Shown: positions 1-8,308 of the stretch, one piece after another
Layout: each line of letters opens with the position of its first letter
Numbering within the stretch: the first letter of the stretch is position 1
Origin: an uncultured Bacilli bacterium
Lineage (GTDB): Bacteria > Bacillota_I > Bacilli_A > RF39 > UBA660
Length of the DNA stretch: 53,665 bases
Direction: 5' to 3'
Assembly (NCBI GenBank): GCA_934102055.1
Contig: CAKOSE010000004.1
Coordinates: 1 to 53,665, forward strand
The notes under the pieces: model-generated
Told to the model about the DNA's origin: nothing
Database searches by the model: none
The model's input: the letters and a program-made list of their open reading frames with translations, nothing else
Program-made: the position numbers and the translations under genes

Positions 1-71
1 TCCTTCTTATATGAATCTTTATCACTAGTCATCCTATCTAACATAGGAATATTATTTATATTATTTGTCAT
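1..71 (-). CDS. N-terminal fragment of an unrecognised protein (cut by window edge)
   Basis: An ATG at 71-69 opens a frame that runs off the left edge (begins MTNNINNIPMLDRMTSDKDS). An AAGGAAGAG-like ribosome binding site lies about 9 bases upstream, which supports the start. Only about 23 codons are visible, so no family can be assigned. It lies downstream of the terminator at 182-214, so it is probably a separate transcript from the surface-protein copy. Confidence 0.45.
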   Translation of the reverse strand, partial: MTNNINNIPMLDRMTSDKDSYKK

Positions 72-181
72 TTTATTTCACTCTTCCTTAACGATTATTT
101 TCTTGTCAAATGAATTCATTTGTTTCACTATAAACCATTTAAAAGAGCTTGTAAAATGACCAAATCTAGATTTCAGCATAC

Positions 182-214
182 AAAAAGTATAAGAGTTTCA
201 CTATTCTCTTATAC
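182..214 (-). terminator. Rho-independent terminator after the surface-protein pseudogene
   Basis: A perfect 9-bp inverted repeat (GTATAAGAG at 187-195 with CTCTTATAC at 206-214) is followed on the minus strand by TTTTTG. It sits about 115 bases beyond the end of the frameshifted surface-protein copy. Confidence 0.7.
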
Positions 215-328
215 CAATTTTTATATTTTATAAACTATACTTATCTCAAACATTACAAAGTATATAAATTCAAAAAATTTCATAATAAACGTTAGTGTTT
301 GAAATCACTCCCTAAAATAATTATATAA

Positions 329-1819
329 TTAAGGTATTATTATAAGACGGGTTGAATCATCGGAATAAGTAGTACCATCAAATGGATCAGCAACAGTTTC
401 TCCACCAAAGCTAGGATATGAACTAAAAATACTATCACCTCTAATTGTCCACGGCATACTATCAGCTGGTAATTTCATTTCAGCACCATACCAATCATAT
501 ACATCATCTTTTAAAACTTCTTTTATTCCATCTCCTAATTTACTTCTTATCATAGAGTAATTATCTCCTGTATCATTATAAATATCATAGTATTTTTCAT
601 CTGGTAAAGATGTAAACTGTGATTTACCATATCTGGAATCACCACCATAAGACATAGTTAATTCATGCGCTCCACCAACCATATCATACACTCCATATAT
701 ATTCCCTGTAGTAGACGTTAACATTCCATTTTTTGTATCATAAGCACTACAAATAGAACTGTTATCACTTGCACCACATCCTGCTTTATATTCATATATC
801 ATACCACTAGCAACACTATAAGAGTTAGCCTTTATCTCTGCATATTCATTTTTTTCACACATGCCATATCTAGAATGGGATAGATATGCTACCGCTCCCC
901 ACTCCATGTTTTTTATAACATGTGTATCAATAGATGAATTAAAACCATATTGATTGTTATTATTTTTCATATTTAATATATTTGTAAAGAAAGAACTTAA
1001 TACTTGATTATTTAAAGTAACTATATTTGGTTTATTGTGATGTTATCTATTGTTCCAGTAAGTTCAAATTTTCCTATCAAAAAACCTTTTATTTCTTCAT
1101 CTCCAAATGTAAAGGCTGGATGTGTATATGTTTTATTATTACATGTATCATCTGTACAAGCCTCATTTGTTGCTTTTAATTTACATACTTCAGATGGGTA
1201 TGCAGTTTCATCAGAACCAAGTTGATCTATACATGATAATTCTCCTGTTTTCGATGTCCCACTTTCAAATGTTATCTCTATTGGTTGAGGATCGCTTGTT
1301 TTTGTTCCAGTAGTATTATAATTCCATACTTTATATTTATATCTTGGTATCCAAACCTGCATTGTTAGAATATCATCCATTGGTATTTCTGTTCCAGGAC
1401 TTGCTGATAAATACTTACTTCTATTGGTTGATGATACTGTTACACTATTGGCCCATTTCTTTTCACAATAATCATACCAAGTGTTTCCTTTGTTTGCACT
1501 ATCTGCTTTCTTCCACGTTTCTGTTTCTTCATCATAATATACTGGTATCATTGCATCATCTAGTACTGGTTCATTTGGTTTATTACTACTACAGGTATCT
1601 ACTGTTAATTCTATTGTTTTTGAGCCTATTATTGTATCTGTAAATACTGCATATGTTGTATTTACTTTATAGGATATTAGTCCTACACACATTAAAAATA
1701 TTATACTTAAAGTAGATATAATATAGGGATTAAACTCTTTTATATCTTTATTTAATAGATTGTAGAACCCCCCCCCCCCCAGACGAATATTTGTTCGCTT
1801 TTTTATTACTTTTTTTCAT
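329..1819 (-). pseudogene. Frameshifted (phase-OFF) copy of a C-type-lectin-like surface protein
   Basis: This is the second copy of the surface protein at 32553-34583. Its start (ATG at 1819, preceded by AAAGGAGTT) leads into a run of 13 G on the coding strand (1768-1780). With 13 G, translation stops after 23 residues; with 12 G the frame would continue through a membrane segment into the 223-residue conserved block that now begins at about 1692. A second shift near 1022-1030 separates this block from the C-terminal 213 residues (329-970): there ATAAACCA stands where the intact copy reads ACAAAACCA, so one base has been lost or two gained. The C-terminal part keeps the GVYDMVGG, RSKLGDGIKEV and DDSTRLII motifs but lacks the roughly 180-residue insertion of the intact copy. 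The promoter and ribosome binding site look intact. It may be a decayed gene, a sequence reservoir, or an assembly-sensitive phase-variable gene; the second shift argues for decay. Confidence 0.85.
1768..1780. repeat. Homopolymer tract of 13 C (13 G on coding strand)
   Basis: Thirteen consecutive C lie 12 codons into the open reading frame, in a genome that is otherwise strongly AT-rich. The tract encodes Gly residues just before the membrane segment. Compared with the 12-base tract in the paralogue it is one base too long, and it shifts the frame to an early TAA. Mononucleotide G tracts of this size are classical slippage sites. Confidence 0.95.
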
Positions 1820-1848
1820 AATCTTAACTCCTTTTATTTTATATGTAT

Positions 1849-1877
1849 ATTATATAATAATTTTTTTGTTTTTGGAA
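1849..1877 (-). promoter_or_regulatory. Sigma-A-type promoter of the phase-OFF surface-protein copy
   Basis: On the minus strand TTCCAA (1877-1872) and a perfect TATAAT (1854-1849) are separated by exactly 17 bases, about 30 bases ahead of the start codon. The promoter does not contain the G tract, so any switching would act on translation, not on promoter spacing. Confidence 0.6.
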
Positions 1878-1910
1878 TAGTTTTTGTGTTTTTTATTTTT
1901 TGGTGTAAAA

Positions 1911-1932
1911 TAAAAAAAGCCCTACGGCTTTT
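1911..1932 (-). terminator. Terminator of the HU gene
   Basis: AAAGCC / GGCTTT stem with a four-base loop directly after the HU stop codon, followed on the minus strand by TTTTTTTATTTTA. Confidence 0.85.
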
Positions 1933-1933
1933 A

Positions 1934-2206
1934 TTAGTTAACAGCGTCTTTAAGAGCAGCTCCTGCTTTGAAAGTAACAGCGTTTCTAGCAGCTATTTGT
2001 ACTTCAGCACCTGTTTGTGGATTACGTCCTACTCTAGCAGCTCTTTTTGAAATTGCAAATGTTCCAAATCCGATTAATGGAACTTTATCTCCTTTAACTA
2101 ATGCTTCTGTAATAGCAGCAAATGTTGCATCTACAGCTCTTCCTGCATCTGCTTTAGTAATACCAGCTTTAGCTGCAACTGATTCGATTAATTCTACTTT
2201 TTTCAT
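1934..2206 (-). CDS. hup: HU family histone-like DNA-binding protein
   Basis: Nucleoid protein that binds and bends DNA as a dimer. The 90-residue length is standard, and the sequence shows the family core: the N-terminal KVELIESVAAKAGITKADA helices, the GFGTF turn, and the DNA-binding arm with the RVGRNPQTG motif and IAARNAVTFKAG. It is monocistronic, with its own promoter (2261-2289), a strong AAGGAGG site and a terminator. Its codon choice is noticeably more GC-rich than its neighbours (GCT/GCA-rich, Ala-rich protein), as expected for a highly expressed gene. IHF is unlikely in this lineage. Confidence 0.97.
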   Translation of the reverse strand: MKKVELIESVAAKAGITKADAGRAVDATFAAITEALVKGDKVPLIGFGTFAISKRAARVGRNPQTGAEVQIAARNAVTFKAGAALKDAVN

Positions 2207-2260
2207 TTATTTTTACCTCCTTATATAATAATAAGCTTTTTTTATCATGCTTACATATAT

Positions 2261-2289
2261 AAGATATCATTTATTCCCTGTAAAATCAA
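2261..2289 (-). promoter_or_regulatory. Sigma-A-type promoter of the HU gene
   Basis: TTGATT (2289-2284), a 17-base spacer and TATCTT (2266-2261) on the minus strand, about 55 bases ahead of the HU start codon. Confidence 0.65.
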
Positions 2290-2324
2290 GAGATTTGCTA
2301 AAAAAACATAATTTTTTACATAAA

Positions 2325-2606
2325 TTAATTGTTATGCTTTTTAAGAAGAAACCACTTGCAATTAAAAGCACAGTAATTTTCTATATAATTGTCTAAAGTT
2401 GAGATATCATTTATATTATTAAATTTTTTATTGTTTTTATCACAAAAGCCTTTAAGTCTTATTTTATTATAAGCAATATCTCCGAATATGTAATCAAAAT
2501 CTTTGAAATAATCTGTAATTAAACCACTGATATCATTTACATCGAAAATTTGTGCATCGTCTTTTATAAGTTCATATTCTATACCATTAAATTCATATTT
2601 CTTCAT
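2325..2606 (-). CDS. YutD-like protein (DUF1027)
   Basis: A 93-residue protein matching the YutD family of Firmicutes, whose function is not established. The recognisable family block is DYIFGDIAYNKIRLKGF followed by ISTLDNYIENYC and CKWFLLKK; in Bacillus YutD the same positions read DYIVGDWGYGQLRLKGF and EYCNFGCAYFVLKK. I chose the ATG at 2606 with GGTGAT just upstream over an in-frame TTG four codons earlier. Two Cys near the C-terminus are shared with the family. It is followed downstream by HU, which has its own promoter. Confidence 0.8.
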   Translation of the reverse strand: MKKYEFNGIEYELIKDDAQIFDVNDISGLITDYFKDFDYIFGDIAYNKIRLKGFCDKNNKKFNNINDISTLDNYIENYCAFNCKWFLLKKHNN

Positions 2607-2636
2607 ATGTATCACCAATATTATTTTATCATATGA

Positions 2637-3314
2637 TTAGATATTTGAAAAGATATTGGAGCTTTTTGTAATACCTGATCCGTAATAAGATGGAACTTTT
2701 CCTTTAATTATTTTATATGATATGGGGATATCATTGGTAACTTTAATTACATCTGAAACTGTTGGAAGCATTATCTTTTCCTTTACTTCAACATGGATAT
2801 ACATTTCGAGCAAACAGTTATTAATACCATAATCTGTTATTTTAGTATCAACATTGGTAGTAACTGAGCCAATAAGTTCCATACGAACAGGAATTTTTGG
2901 ACCCTTATCATTTAGAATAGGACTTTTAAATAAGGACCCTACTGGCACTTTGAAAGAGGATTCTCTTGAAACTTTACCTTTTGTTAGAGTTTTTGATATA
3001 TTATTAGTAACGTCTCTTAAAAAGAGATTAACTAAGTAGGAATCATAATCTATCATTTCTATTTCTTTTGATGAGTTTCTGGTTATTTTATAGAGATCTT
3101 TTTCTTTTATTAGACTTAAAGCATCATCTGTAAGAGAGGAATCTACTGCTTCATCTATGATATTTTTAGCAGTTTTTATAGAATAGTTTAAGTAATAATA
3201 ACTTATATTAGAGTAAAAGAAATAAAATAGATAGCCTATGATTATAAGTAATGTAAAGATGATTATTCTTTTTTTTATAAAAATTTTTCTTTTACTTTTA
3301 AGACGCATTCTCAT
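2637..3314 (-). CDS. yunB: Sporulation protein YunB family
   Basis: A 225-residue protein with a basic N-terminus, one membrane segment (about residues 15-35) and an extracytoplasmic domain. It matches YunB, a forespore/mother-cell sporulation protein of Bacillus: NIIDEAV, the ANNxLxGNLGPKVPVR-like block (here SLFKSPILNDKGPKIPVRM), the GSVTTNVDTKITDYGINNCL segment and IKGKVPSYY. No clear ribosome binding site precedes the ATG at 3314; an ATG two codons later is equally possible. The terminator at 3326-3350 separates it from the upstream gene. With yqfC, yqfD and sigK in this window, it indicates a sporulating lineage. Confidence 0.85.
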   Translation of the reverse strand: MRMRLKSKRKIFIKKRIIIFTLLIIIGYLFYFFYSNISYYYLNYSIKTAKNIIDEAVDSSLTDDALSLIKEKDLYKITRNSSKEIEMIDYDSYLVNLFLRDVTNNISKTLTKGKVSRESSFKVPVGSLFKSPILNDKGPKIPVRMELIGSVTTNVDTKITDYGINNCLLEMYIHVEVKEKIMLPTVSDVIKVTNDIPISYKIIKGKVPSYYGSGITKSSNIFSNI

Positions 3315-3325
3315 AACAAATTATA

Positions 3326-3350
3326 TGAAAAAAAGCACTAAAAAGTGCTT
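3326..3350 (-). terminator. Terminator after the tail-anchored protein
   Basis: AAGCACT / AGTGCTT stem with a four-base loop, overlapping the stop codon at 3349, followed on the minus strand by TTTTTTTC. Confidence 0.85.
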
Positions 3351-4164
3351 AAACTCCGAAAAAATACTCATATACAAAGAATCCACATGTAAGTAAGATT
3401 AGAATAATTACAATGATTATTGCTATTAAAAGACCTTTTCCTTCTTTTTGTTCGATAAAGTCACTAGACATGGAATCATCATTTTCTTCTTTGTTTTCTT
3501 TTTTTGCTTGTTCTTCTTTTTTTGTTTCTTTATCTTTTTTGGGTTCAATCTTAGTAGCAATTTCTTCTTGACTTGATGATTTTTCTTCTTCTTTATTTTC
3601 TTTTAACTCTTCTTTTTGATTATTTTTTGGGACTGGGTCATCATCATATAGCTCACTAAGCAGTCTATCTTCTTCTTTTTTTGAGTAAGTATCGGTTTTT
3701 GTAATTGGCCTTTCTTTTTCGTAAACATCATCAACTAAAGATTTGATATCTTCTTTTTTCATATCTTCGTTTTGGATGGATGCGAGATCTAGCTTAGTTA
3801 AGATATTATACTCAGTATTTATAAGACGTTTTTTTTCTTTTTCTTCGAAAAGTTTATTGTCTCTTGCAAGTTTTAGTATTTCGTCAATATCATATATTCT
3901 GTTTTCTTCAGGGATCGGGTCTTCAAAAATTTCTCTTTTCTTTTCTTTGTAAGATGGCATAATTCTATCTAGTTCTCTTTGTTTTTGATAGCTTTCTCTA
4001 GTTTTAGACTTATCGTAAGTTGATAAATCCATTGCGTTATCGACATTTATATCAACATAATCAATATTCATGTCTTGTATCTCGTTATATAATTTTTCGT
4101 TTCTTGTTGTTCTTCTTTTTACAGTTGGTGTGGTAACATCATATTTTTCCATTCTTGCTTTCAT
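3349..4164 (-). CDS. Unrecognised C-terminally membrane-anchored, highly charged protein
   Basis: A 271-residue protein I do not recognise. The first 240 residues are hydrophilic and Lys/Glu-rich, with runs of KKEEQAKKENKEEN type that suggest coiled coil or disorder. The last 25 or so residues are a single hydrophobic helix (LLIAIIIVIILILLTCGFFVYEY without a following domain), so it is probably a tail-anchored cytoplasmic protein. The ATG at 4164 has TAGGTGAT in ideal position; an upstream ATG at 4179 lacks one. It is transcribed alone, divergently from the ferredoxin gene. Confidence 0.75.
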   Translation of the reverse strand: MKARMEKYDVTTPTVKRRTTRNEKLYNEIQDMNIDYVDINVDNAMDLSTYDKSKTRESYQKQRELDRIMPSYKEKKREIFEDPIPEENRIYDIDEILKLARDNKLFEEKEKKRLINTEYNILTKLDLASIQNEDMKKEDIKSLVDDVYEKERPITKTDTYSKKEEDRLLSELYDDDPVPKNNQKEELKENKEEEKSSSQEEIATKIEPKKDKETKKEEQAKKENKEENDDSMSSDFIEQKEGKGLLIAIIIVIILILLTCGFFVYEYFFGV

Positions 4165-4268
4165 AAAATCACCTATCATTACTATAAAAATTATAACATA
4201 AAAACATTAAAAAGAAAACCATTTTATTTTATAGATTTTTATTATATAATATTATCAGGAGGTAAATT

Positions 4269-4460
4269 ATGAAAGCAAAAGTTATAGATAATCTATGTAT
4301 TGGATGTGGTGCTTGTGCTGCTCTTGTTCCAGATGAATTTGACATTAATGAAAATGGTGTAGCATATGCTATAAATGATGAAGTAAATAAAGAAAATGAA
4401 GAACTTGTAAATGATGCTAAAGATAATTGTCCTACTAGTGCAATAAGCGTTACTGAATAG
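4269..4460 (+). CDS. Ferredoxin with a single [4Fe-4S] cluster
   Basis: A 63-residue electron carrier of the Bacillus-type (monocluster) ferredoxin family. Cluster ligands are visible as C10-x2-C13-x2-C16 in LCIGCGAC and C54 in NCPTSAI. There is no second CxxCxxC set, so it carries one cluster. The protein is acidic, as usual for ferredoxins. A TATAAT at 4245-4250 and AGGAGGT at 4257-4263 precede the start. It is monocistronic and ends at a terminator shared with the convergent tex gene. Confidence 0.93.
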   Translation: MKAKVIDNLCIGCGACAALVPDEFDINENGVAYAINDEVNKENEELVNDAKDNCPTSAISVTE

Positions 4461-4473
4461 TTTTTCTAAAGTA

Positions 4474-4504
4474 AAAACATAAGATTAAATGCATCTTATG
4501 TTTT
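4474..4504. terminator. Bidirectional terminator between ferredoxin and tex
   Basis: AAACATAAGAT / ATCTTATGTTT stem (11 bp) with a seven-base loop, between two convergent stop codons. It has T-rich sequence on both exits. Confidence 0.85.
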
Positions 4505-4511
4505 ATTTTGT

Positions 4512-6656
4512 TTACATATCTTTTAAAGTAAGAGCAACTTTCTTTTTGTCTTTATTAATTTCTAGGACTTTACATTTTATTATGTCTCCGACAGATAGGA
4601 TATCGCTTGGATGTTTAACATAATTATTACTTAAATTAGAGATATGAATTAGGCCATCGTTTTTTAGTCCTATATCTACAAAAACTCCGAAGTCTATTAC
4701 GTTTCTTACTGTTCCTTCGAGGATCATTCCTTCTTTTAGATTATCTATTGTAAGAATATCACTTTTAAGTACTGGTTTTACAAGTTCATCTCTTGGATCT
4801 AGAATTGGTTTTTCTAATGATTTTATTATATCATCTAAGGTGTATTTATCTATGCTTAGTTTTTCTATTAGCATGTTTTTATCTACTTCTTTTAGTTTGT
4901 TTTTTAGGGTTTCTGTTCCTAGTTCGTCTAGGTTTGAGTTTATTATTTTAAGTAAGCTATATGTTTTTGAATAACTTTCTGGATGGATGCTTGTTTTATC
5001 GAGTGGATTATCTCCGTCATTTATTCTTATGAAGCCTATTGCTTGTTCATATATTTTATCGGATATTTTAGTTGCTTTTTTTAAGTCTTCTCTTGTTTTA
5101 TATTTTCCTTTTTCTTCACGTATTTTTAATATTTTATCAATTGTTTTGGAAGTTAGTCCTGATATATGTGATAGTATTTCTTTTGAGGCTGTGTTTATAT
5201 TTACTCCGACATTATTTACGACACTATCTACTGTAAAATCAAGGGCTTCGCTTAGTTCTTTTTGTTTTACGTCATGTTGATATAGTCCTACTCCGATTGA
5301 CTTTGGATCGATTTTAACAAGTTCTGATAAGGGATCTTGAAGTCTTCTTCCGATGGAGATAGCACTTCTTTCTGAGACATTTAGATTTGGAAATTCTTTT
5401 ATTGCTAGATTGGATGCTGAATAGACACTTGCTCCTGCTTCGTTTACTATTATGTATTTTGTATTTGTTCCTTTGATTAGATTGGATACAAATGCTTCAC
5501 TTTCTCTAGATGCTGTTCCGTTTCCTATTGCTATTACGTCGATATTATATTTATTTATTAAATCAAGAACATGTTTTTTACTTTTTTCTTTTTCGTTTTG
5601 AGGTTCATGTGGATAAATAACACTTATATCTAGAACATTACCTGTTTTATCTAGTACTGCTAATTTACATCCTGTTCTAAATGCTGGATCAAATCCTAAG
5701 ACGGTTATTTCTTTCATTGGTGGAGATAAGAGTAAACTTTTTAAGTTGCTTGAGAAATTTGATATAGAAACTTTACTTGCTACATCAGTTAGTTCACTTC
5801 TTATTTCTCGTTCTACTGAGGGAATTATTAGTCTTTTTAGGCTATCTTTTATAGAAAGTTCTACTAAAGGACATACTTTTGATTCTTTGTTTTTAATAAG
5901 TTTTGTTTTTAAATAGGATTCTAGTTTTTCTTGATTAAAATTTATTTTAACACTTAGTATTCCTTCTTTTTCTCCTCTGTTGATAGCTAGAACTCTATGG
6001 GGTTTAATGTGTTTTATGGATTCTTCATAGGAATAATACATTTCATAGACTTTATCTACATCTTCTTTGTCTTTTCCTTTTTTTAGTTTTGTTTCTATTA
6101 CTGCGTTTTTATAAATAAAGTTTCTTATATATTTTCTGTAGCTAGCGTTATCAGAGATATATTCTGATATTATATATGATGCTCCTTCTAGTTTTTTATC
6201 TATATCTTTAATTTTACAATCATATGTTTTTGCTATGTCTTCTGGGGTTTTGTTAAGAGGAAAAGAAAGTATTATTTTTGCTAAGCCTTCTAGACCACTT
6301 GCAATGGCAGCACTTGCTTTTGTTTTTTTCTTTTCTTTATATGGTCTATATAAATCTTCAACTTCTACTAGTTTAGTACAACTTAATATTTTTTGTCTTA
6401 GGTCTTCAGTCATTAGATCTTTTTCTTCGATTAATCTAATTACGTCTTCTTTTCTTTTCATGAGATTTACTTGATAGCTATAAACTGTTTCTATTTTTTT
6501 TATCTTGGTTTCATCTAATCCGTTAGTAGCTTCTTTTCTATATCTTGCTATAAAAGGAATAGTATTACCTTCTTCGAGTAGTTTTAATGTATTTTTTACT
6601 TGTTTTTCAGTAATGTTTTCCTCTTGGGATATTTGTTTTATTATTATATCATTCAT
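4512..6656 (-). CDS. tex: Tex-like RNA-binding protein
   Basis: A 714-residue Tex/YhgF family protein; the family binds nucleic acid and influences transcription. Domain order is typical: N-terminal helical Tex domain (IPFIARYRKEATNGLDE near residue 40), YqgF/RNase-H-like domain (ILGFDPAFRTGCKLAV near 320), helix-hairpin-helix motifs (NINTASKEILSHISGL near 480) and a C-terminal S1 domain (GMILEGTVRNVIDFGVFVDIG near 640). I take the ATG at 6656 with AAAGGTGAT upstream; an in-frame upstream ATG lacks a site and would add a hydrophobic extension not seen in the family. Confidence 0.96.
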   Translation of the reverse strand: MNDIIIKQISQEENITEKQVKNTLKLLEEGNTIPFIARYRKEATNGLDETKIKKIETVYSYQVNLMKRKEDVIRLIEEKDLMTEDLRQKILSCTKLVEVEDLYRPYKEKKKTKASAAIASGLEGLAKIILSFPLNKTPEDIAKTYDCKIKDIDKKLEGASYIISEYISDNASYRKYIRNFIYKNAVIETKLKKGKDKEDVDKVYEMYYSYEESIKHIKPHRVLAINRGEKEGILSVKINFNQEKLESYLKTKLIKNKESKVCPLVELSIKDSLKRLIIPSVEREIRSELTDVASKVSISNFSSNLKSLLLSPPMKEITVLGFDPAFRTGCKLAVLDKTGNVLDISVIYPHEPQNEKEKSKKHVLDLINKYNIDVIAIGNGTASRESEAFVSNLIKGTNTKYIIVNEAGASVYSASNLAIKEFPNLNVSERSAISIGRRLQDPLSELVKIDPKSIGVGLYQHDVKQKELSEALDFTVDSVVNNVGVNINTASKEILSHISGLTSKTIDKILKIREEKGKYKTREDLKKATKISDKIYEQAIGFIRINDGDNPLDKTSIHPESYSKTYSLLKIINSNLDELGTETLKNKLKEVDKNMLIEKLSIDKYTLDDIIKSLEKPILDPRDELVKPVLKSDILTIDNLKEGMILEGTVRNVIDFGVFVDIGLKNDGLIHISNLSNNYVKHPSDILSVGDIIKCKVLEINKDKKKVALTLKDM

Positions 6657-6689
6657 TTGTATCACCTTTTTAATTATAGAATAAATTAA

Positions 6690-6719
6690 GAAAAAAACCA
6701 ACTTTTTTGAGTTGGTTTT
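6690..6719 (-). terminator. Terminator after the 246-residue anchored protein
   Basis: AAAACCAACT / AGTTGGTTTT stem (10 bp) with a six-base loop, immediately after the stop codon at 6723, with a T run on the minus strand. Confidence 0.9.
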
Positions 6720-6722
6720 ACA

Positions 6723-7463
6723 TTATTTTTCTTTTATTTGTTTTGTTGTGCCATCTTGAAGAGTTAGTTTGTAGGTTGGATTTTCACATGTTTTTGATGA
6801 AGAATTACATATAACTTCTAAATCTTTCACTTTATAATCACTTAAAATTGTTTGTTTTTTCATATGATTTATTCCTGAGTCAGTTAACATATATTTAAAA
6901 ACTGTTCCGTCTTTTTTTATTATGAAAAATAGACTTATTGCATCAGATGGGTTATATATTGTTTTCACTACTACCTTGTTTAAATCTTCTTCTGATATAT
7001 TTAAATTTTTTGTTTTGTATCCCTCTCCTGATTTTGTTGGATTTGATGAGGCTGTAATGTTTTCAATACCTAAACATTCATCCGAACCTAATAAAGATGG
7101 TTCATTTACTGAAGATATATATAACTGTCCGTCATATGTGTAAATTAAGTAGCCATACCCTATCGCGTATATATGCATATCTTTTTCTCTATATGTGCTT
7201 ATTATATAGTTTTTTTCATTTGTCTCTGATGTTTTCTGAGTATCTTCTGCCTTGATTTCGTTTAATTTATCATTTGCTTCTTTCTTTTCTCTGTTTGCTA
7301 TTTCTAAGTCATCTCTTGCTACTTCTAGATTTGTTTTGGTGTTTTTATCTAGTACTAGTTTGTCATATGCTGTGTATGCTCCTAATCCTAGTAACAATAC
7401 TATTAGAATTATTATTGTTACTGTTTTTCCTGTGCTTTTTGGTTTTTCTTGGTTTTCTTCCAT
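6723..7463 (-). CDS. Unrecognised membrane-anchored protein with coiled coil
   Basis: A 246-residue protein of unknown family. It has a short cytoplasmic N-terminus (about 15 residues), one membrane helix (about 16-34), a predicted coiled coil (about 40-85, rich in Asn/Lys/Glu) and an extracytoplasmic domain of about 160 residues with a CEN/CNSSSKTC Cys pair near the C-terminus. The gene is monocistronic, with its own promoter (7498-7526) and terminator. Architecture resembles its upstream neighbour at 7543-8184, but I see no clear sequence homology. Confidence 0.75.
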   Translation of the reverse strand: MEENQEKPKSTGKTVTIIILIVLLLGLGAYTAYDKLVLDKNTKTNLEVARDDLEIANREKKEANDKLNEIKAEDTQKTSETNEKNYIISTYREKDMHIYAIGYGYLIYTYDGQLYISSVNEPSLLGSDECLGIENITASSNPTKSGEGYKTKNLNISEEDLNKVVVKTIYNPSDAISLFFIIKKDGTVFKYMLTDSGINHMKKQTILSDYKVKDLEVICNSSSKTCENPTYKLTLQDGTTKQIKEK

Positions 7464-7497
7464 ACTTTCACTCCTTTTTATTATCTTTTACATTTTT

Positions 7498-7526
7498 ATT
7501 TTATAATAAAACCAATACTTTTTCAA
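7498..7526 (-). promoter_or_regulatory. Promoter of the 246-residue anchored protein, overlapping the upstream terminator
   Basis: TTGAAA (7526-7521), 17-base spacer and TAAAAT (7503-7498) on the minus strand. The -35 lies in the loop of the terminator hairpin at 7508-7531. The same arrangement with near-identical sequence precedes the surface-protein gene at 34622-34658. Confidence 0.6.
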
Positions 7527-7531
7527 GTACT
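7508..7531 (-). terminator. Terminator after the 213-residue anchored protein
   Basis: AGTACTT-GAAA-AAGTATT hairpin on the minus strand followed by GGTTTTATT, twelve bases after the stop at 7543. One G-T wobble; the tetraloop is GAAA. Confidence 0.55.
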
Positions 7532-7542
7532 ATTTATCTTGA

Positions 7543-8184
7543 TTAGTTTTCTTTTGCTATGTTATTTATTATTTTATTTCCATCTGTGGTAAGGCTATAT
7601 TTTGTCTTTGTATTAGTGTTTGTATCATTTTTATAATATTTATAATTTGTTCCATCAAATTCAACTTCATCTTCTTCTAGTGGATTATCTATTGTTATTT
7701 CATTTTTTAGTTTTTTTGTGTCATTATATATGGTCATTTTATAGATTTTTTCTGGGGAGATTTCTCTTAGAAATCCTAAGTATTTTCCTTTAAATATATA
7801 TAACTTGGCATTGAAATTAGTTAGTACTGAACTATTTTGTAAAACTCCTCCGGATAAGGTGTCTACTTCTTTTCCATCTATATATAATGTATAGTTTACT
7901 TCTTTTTGATCTGTTATTGTGTAATATTTAATTTTTATTTTGTGATTTTTGTTTTTATATGCGACTTCTATTTCTTTTGTGCAAGAATTGTTATCTATAA
8001 CGCAAGAAGTTCCCTTTAAATCAAATATGTTCCCTTCGACTAATATATTTGAAAAGGAATTATCTTTAACAACTTCTGGTAAAGTACTTTTAAAGAATTT
8101 ATCATAAACTATATAGCTAATGGATGATATAAATAAAATAAGTAATACTATTATAATTATTGTTTTTTTGTCTTTATTTTTCAT
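7543..8184 (-). CDS. Unrecognised membrane-anchored protein
   Basis: A 213-residue protein with a positively charged start (KNKDKK), one membrane helix (about residues 8-27) and an extracytoplasmic domain. A CVIDNNSC motif near residue 60 could form a disulfide. The C-terminal third is Asn/Thr/Lys-rich. No family recognised. GAAGGTG lies upstream of the ATG. Probably its own transcript, ending at the hairpin 7508-7531. Confidence 0.7.
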   Translation of the reverse strand: MKNKDKKTIIIIVLLILFISSISYIVYDKFFKSTLPEVVKDNSFSNILVEGNIFDLKGTSCVIDNNSCTKEIEVAYKNKNHKIKIKYYTITDQKEVNYTLYIDGKEVDTLSGGVLQNSSVLTNFNAKLYIFKGKYLGFLREISPEKIYKMTIYNDTKKLKNEITIDNPLEEDEVEFDGTNYKYYKNDTNTNTKTKYSLTTDGNKIINNIAKEN

Positions 8185-8271
8185 ACTACACCTTCTTTTT
8201 TATAGTATAACATGTATATTGTTTTATTGGATAAAATATTATTTTCTTTGTGTAAATAAGTGTAAAAAGAA

Positions 8272-8297
8272 CAAAATAAAAACCCTTTTAAGGGTTT
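8272..8297 (-). terminator. Terminator after tRNA-Met
   Basis: AAACCCTT / AAGGGTTT stem (8 bp) about 12 bases beyond the tRNA 3' end, followed on the minus strand by TTATTTTG. Confidence 0.8.
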
Positions 8298-8308
8298 GAT
8301 ATTCTATA

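Noticed and set aside
78..179. A 33-codon minus-strand frame (starts MLKSRFGHFTSS) just after the terminator at 182-214
   Set aside because: No ribosome binding site precedes its ATG, and it begins only three bases from the hairpin. It matches nothing I know; likely chance.
329..970. A separate 213-residue protein starting MKNNNNQYG
   Set aside because: It aligns with the middle of the intact paralogue and has no ribosome binding site; it is the third segment of the frameshifted copy.
1021..1692. A separate 223-residue protein starting at an internal ATG (MCVGLISYK)
   Set aside because: That ATG is inside a membrane helix, has no ribosome binding site, and the true start with a good site lies upstream across the 13-base G tract. 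Treated as part of the frameshifted copy.
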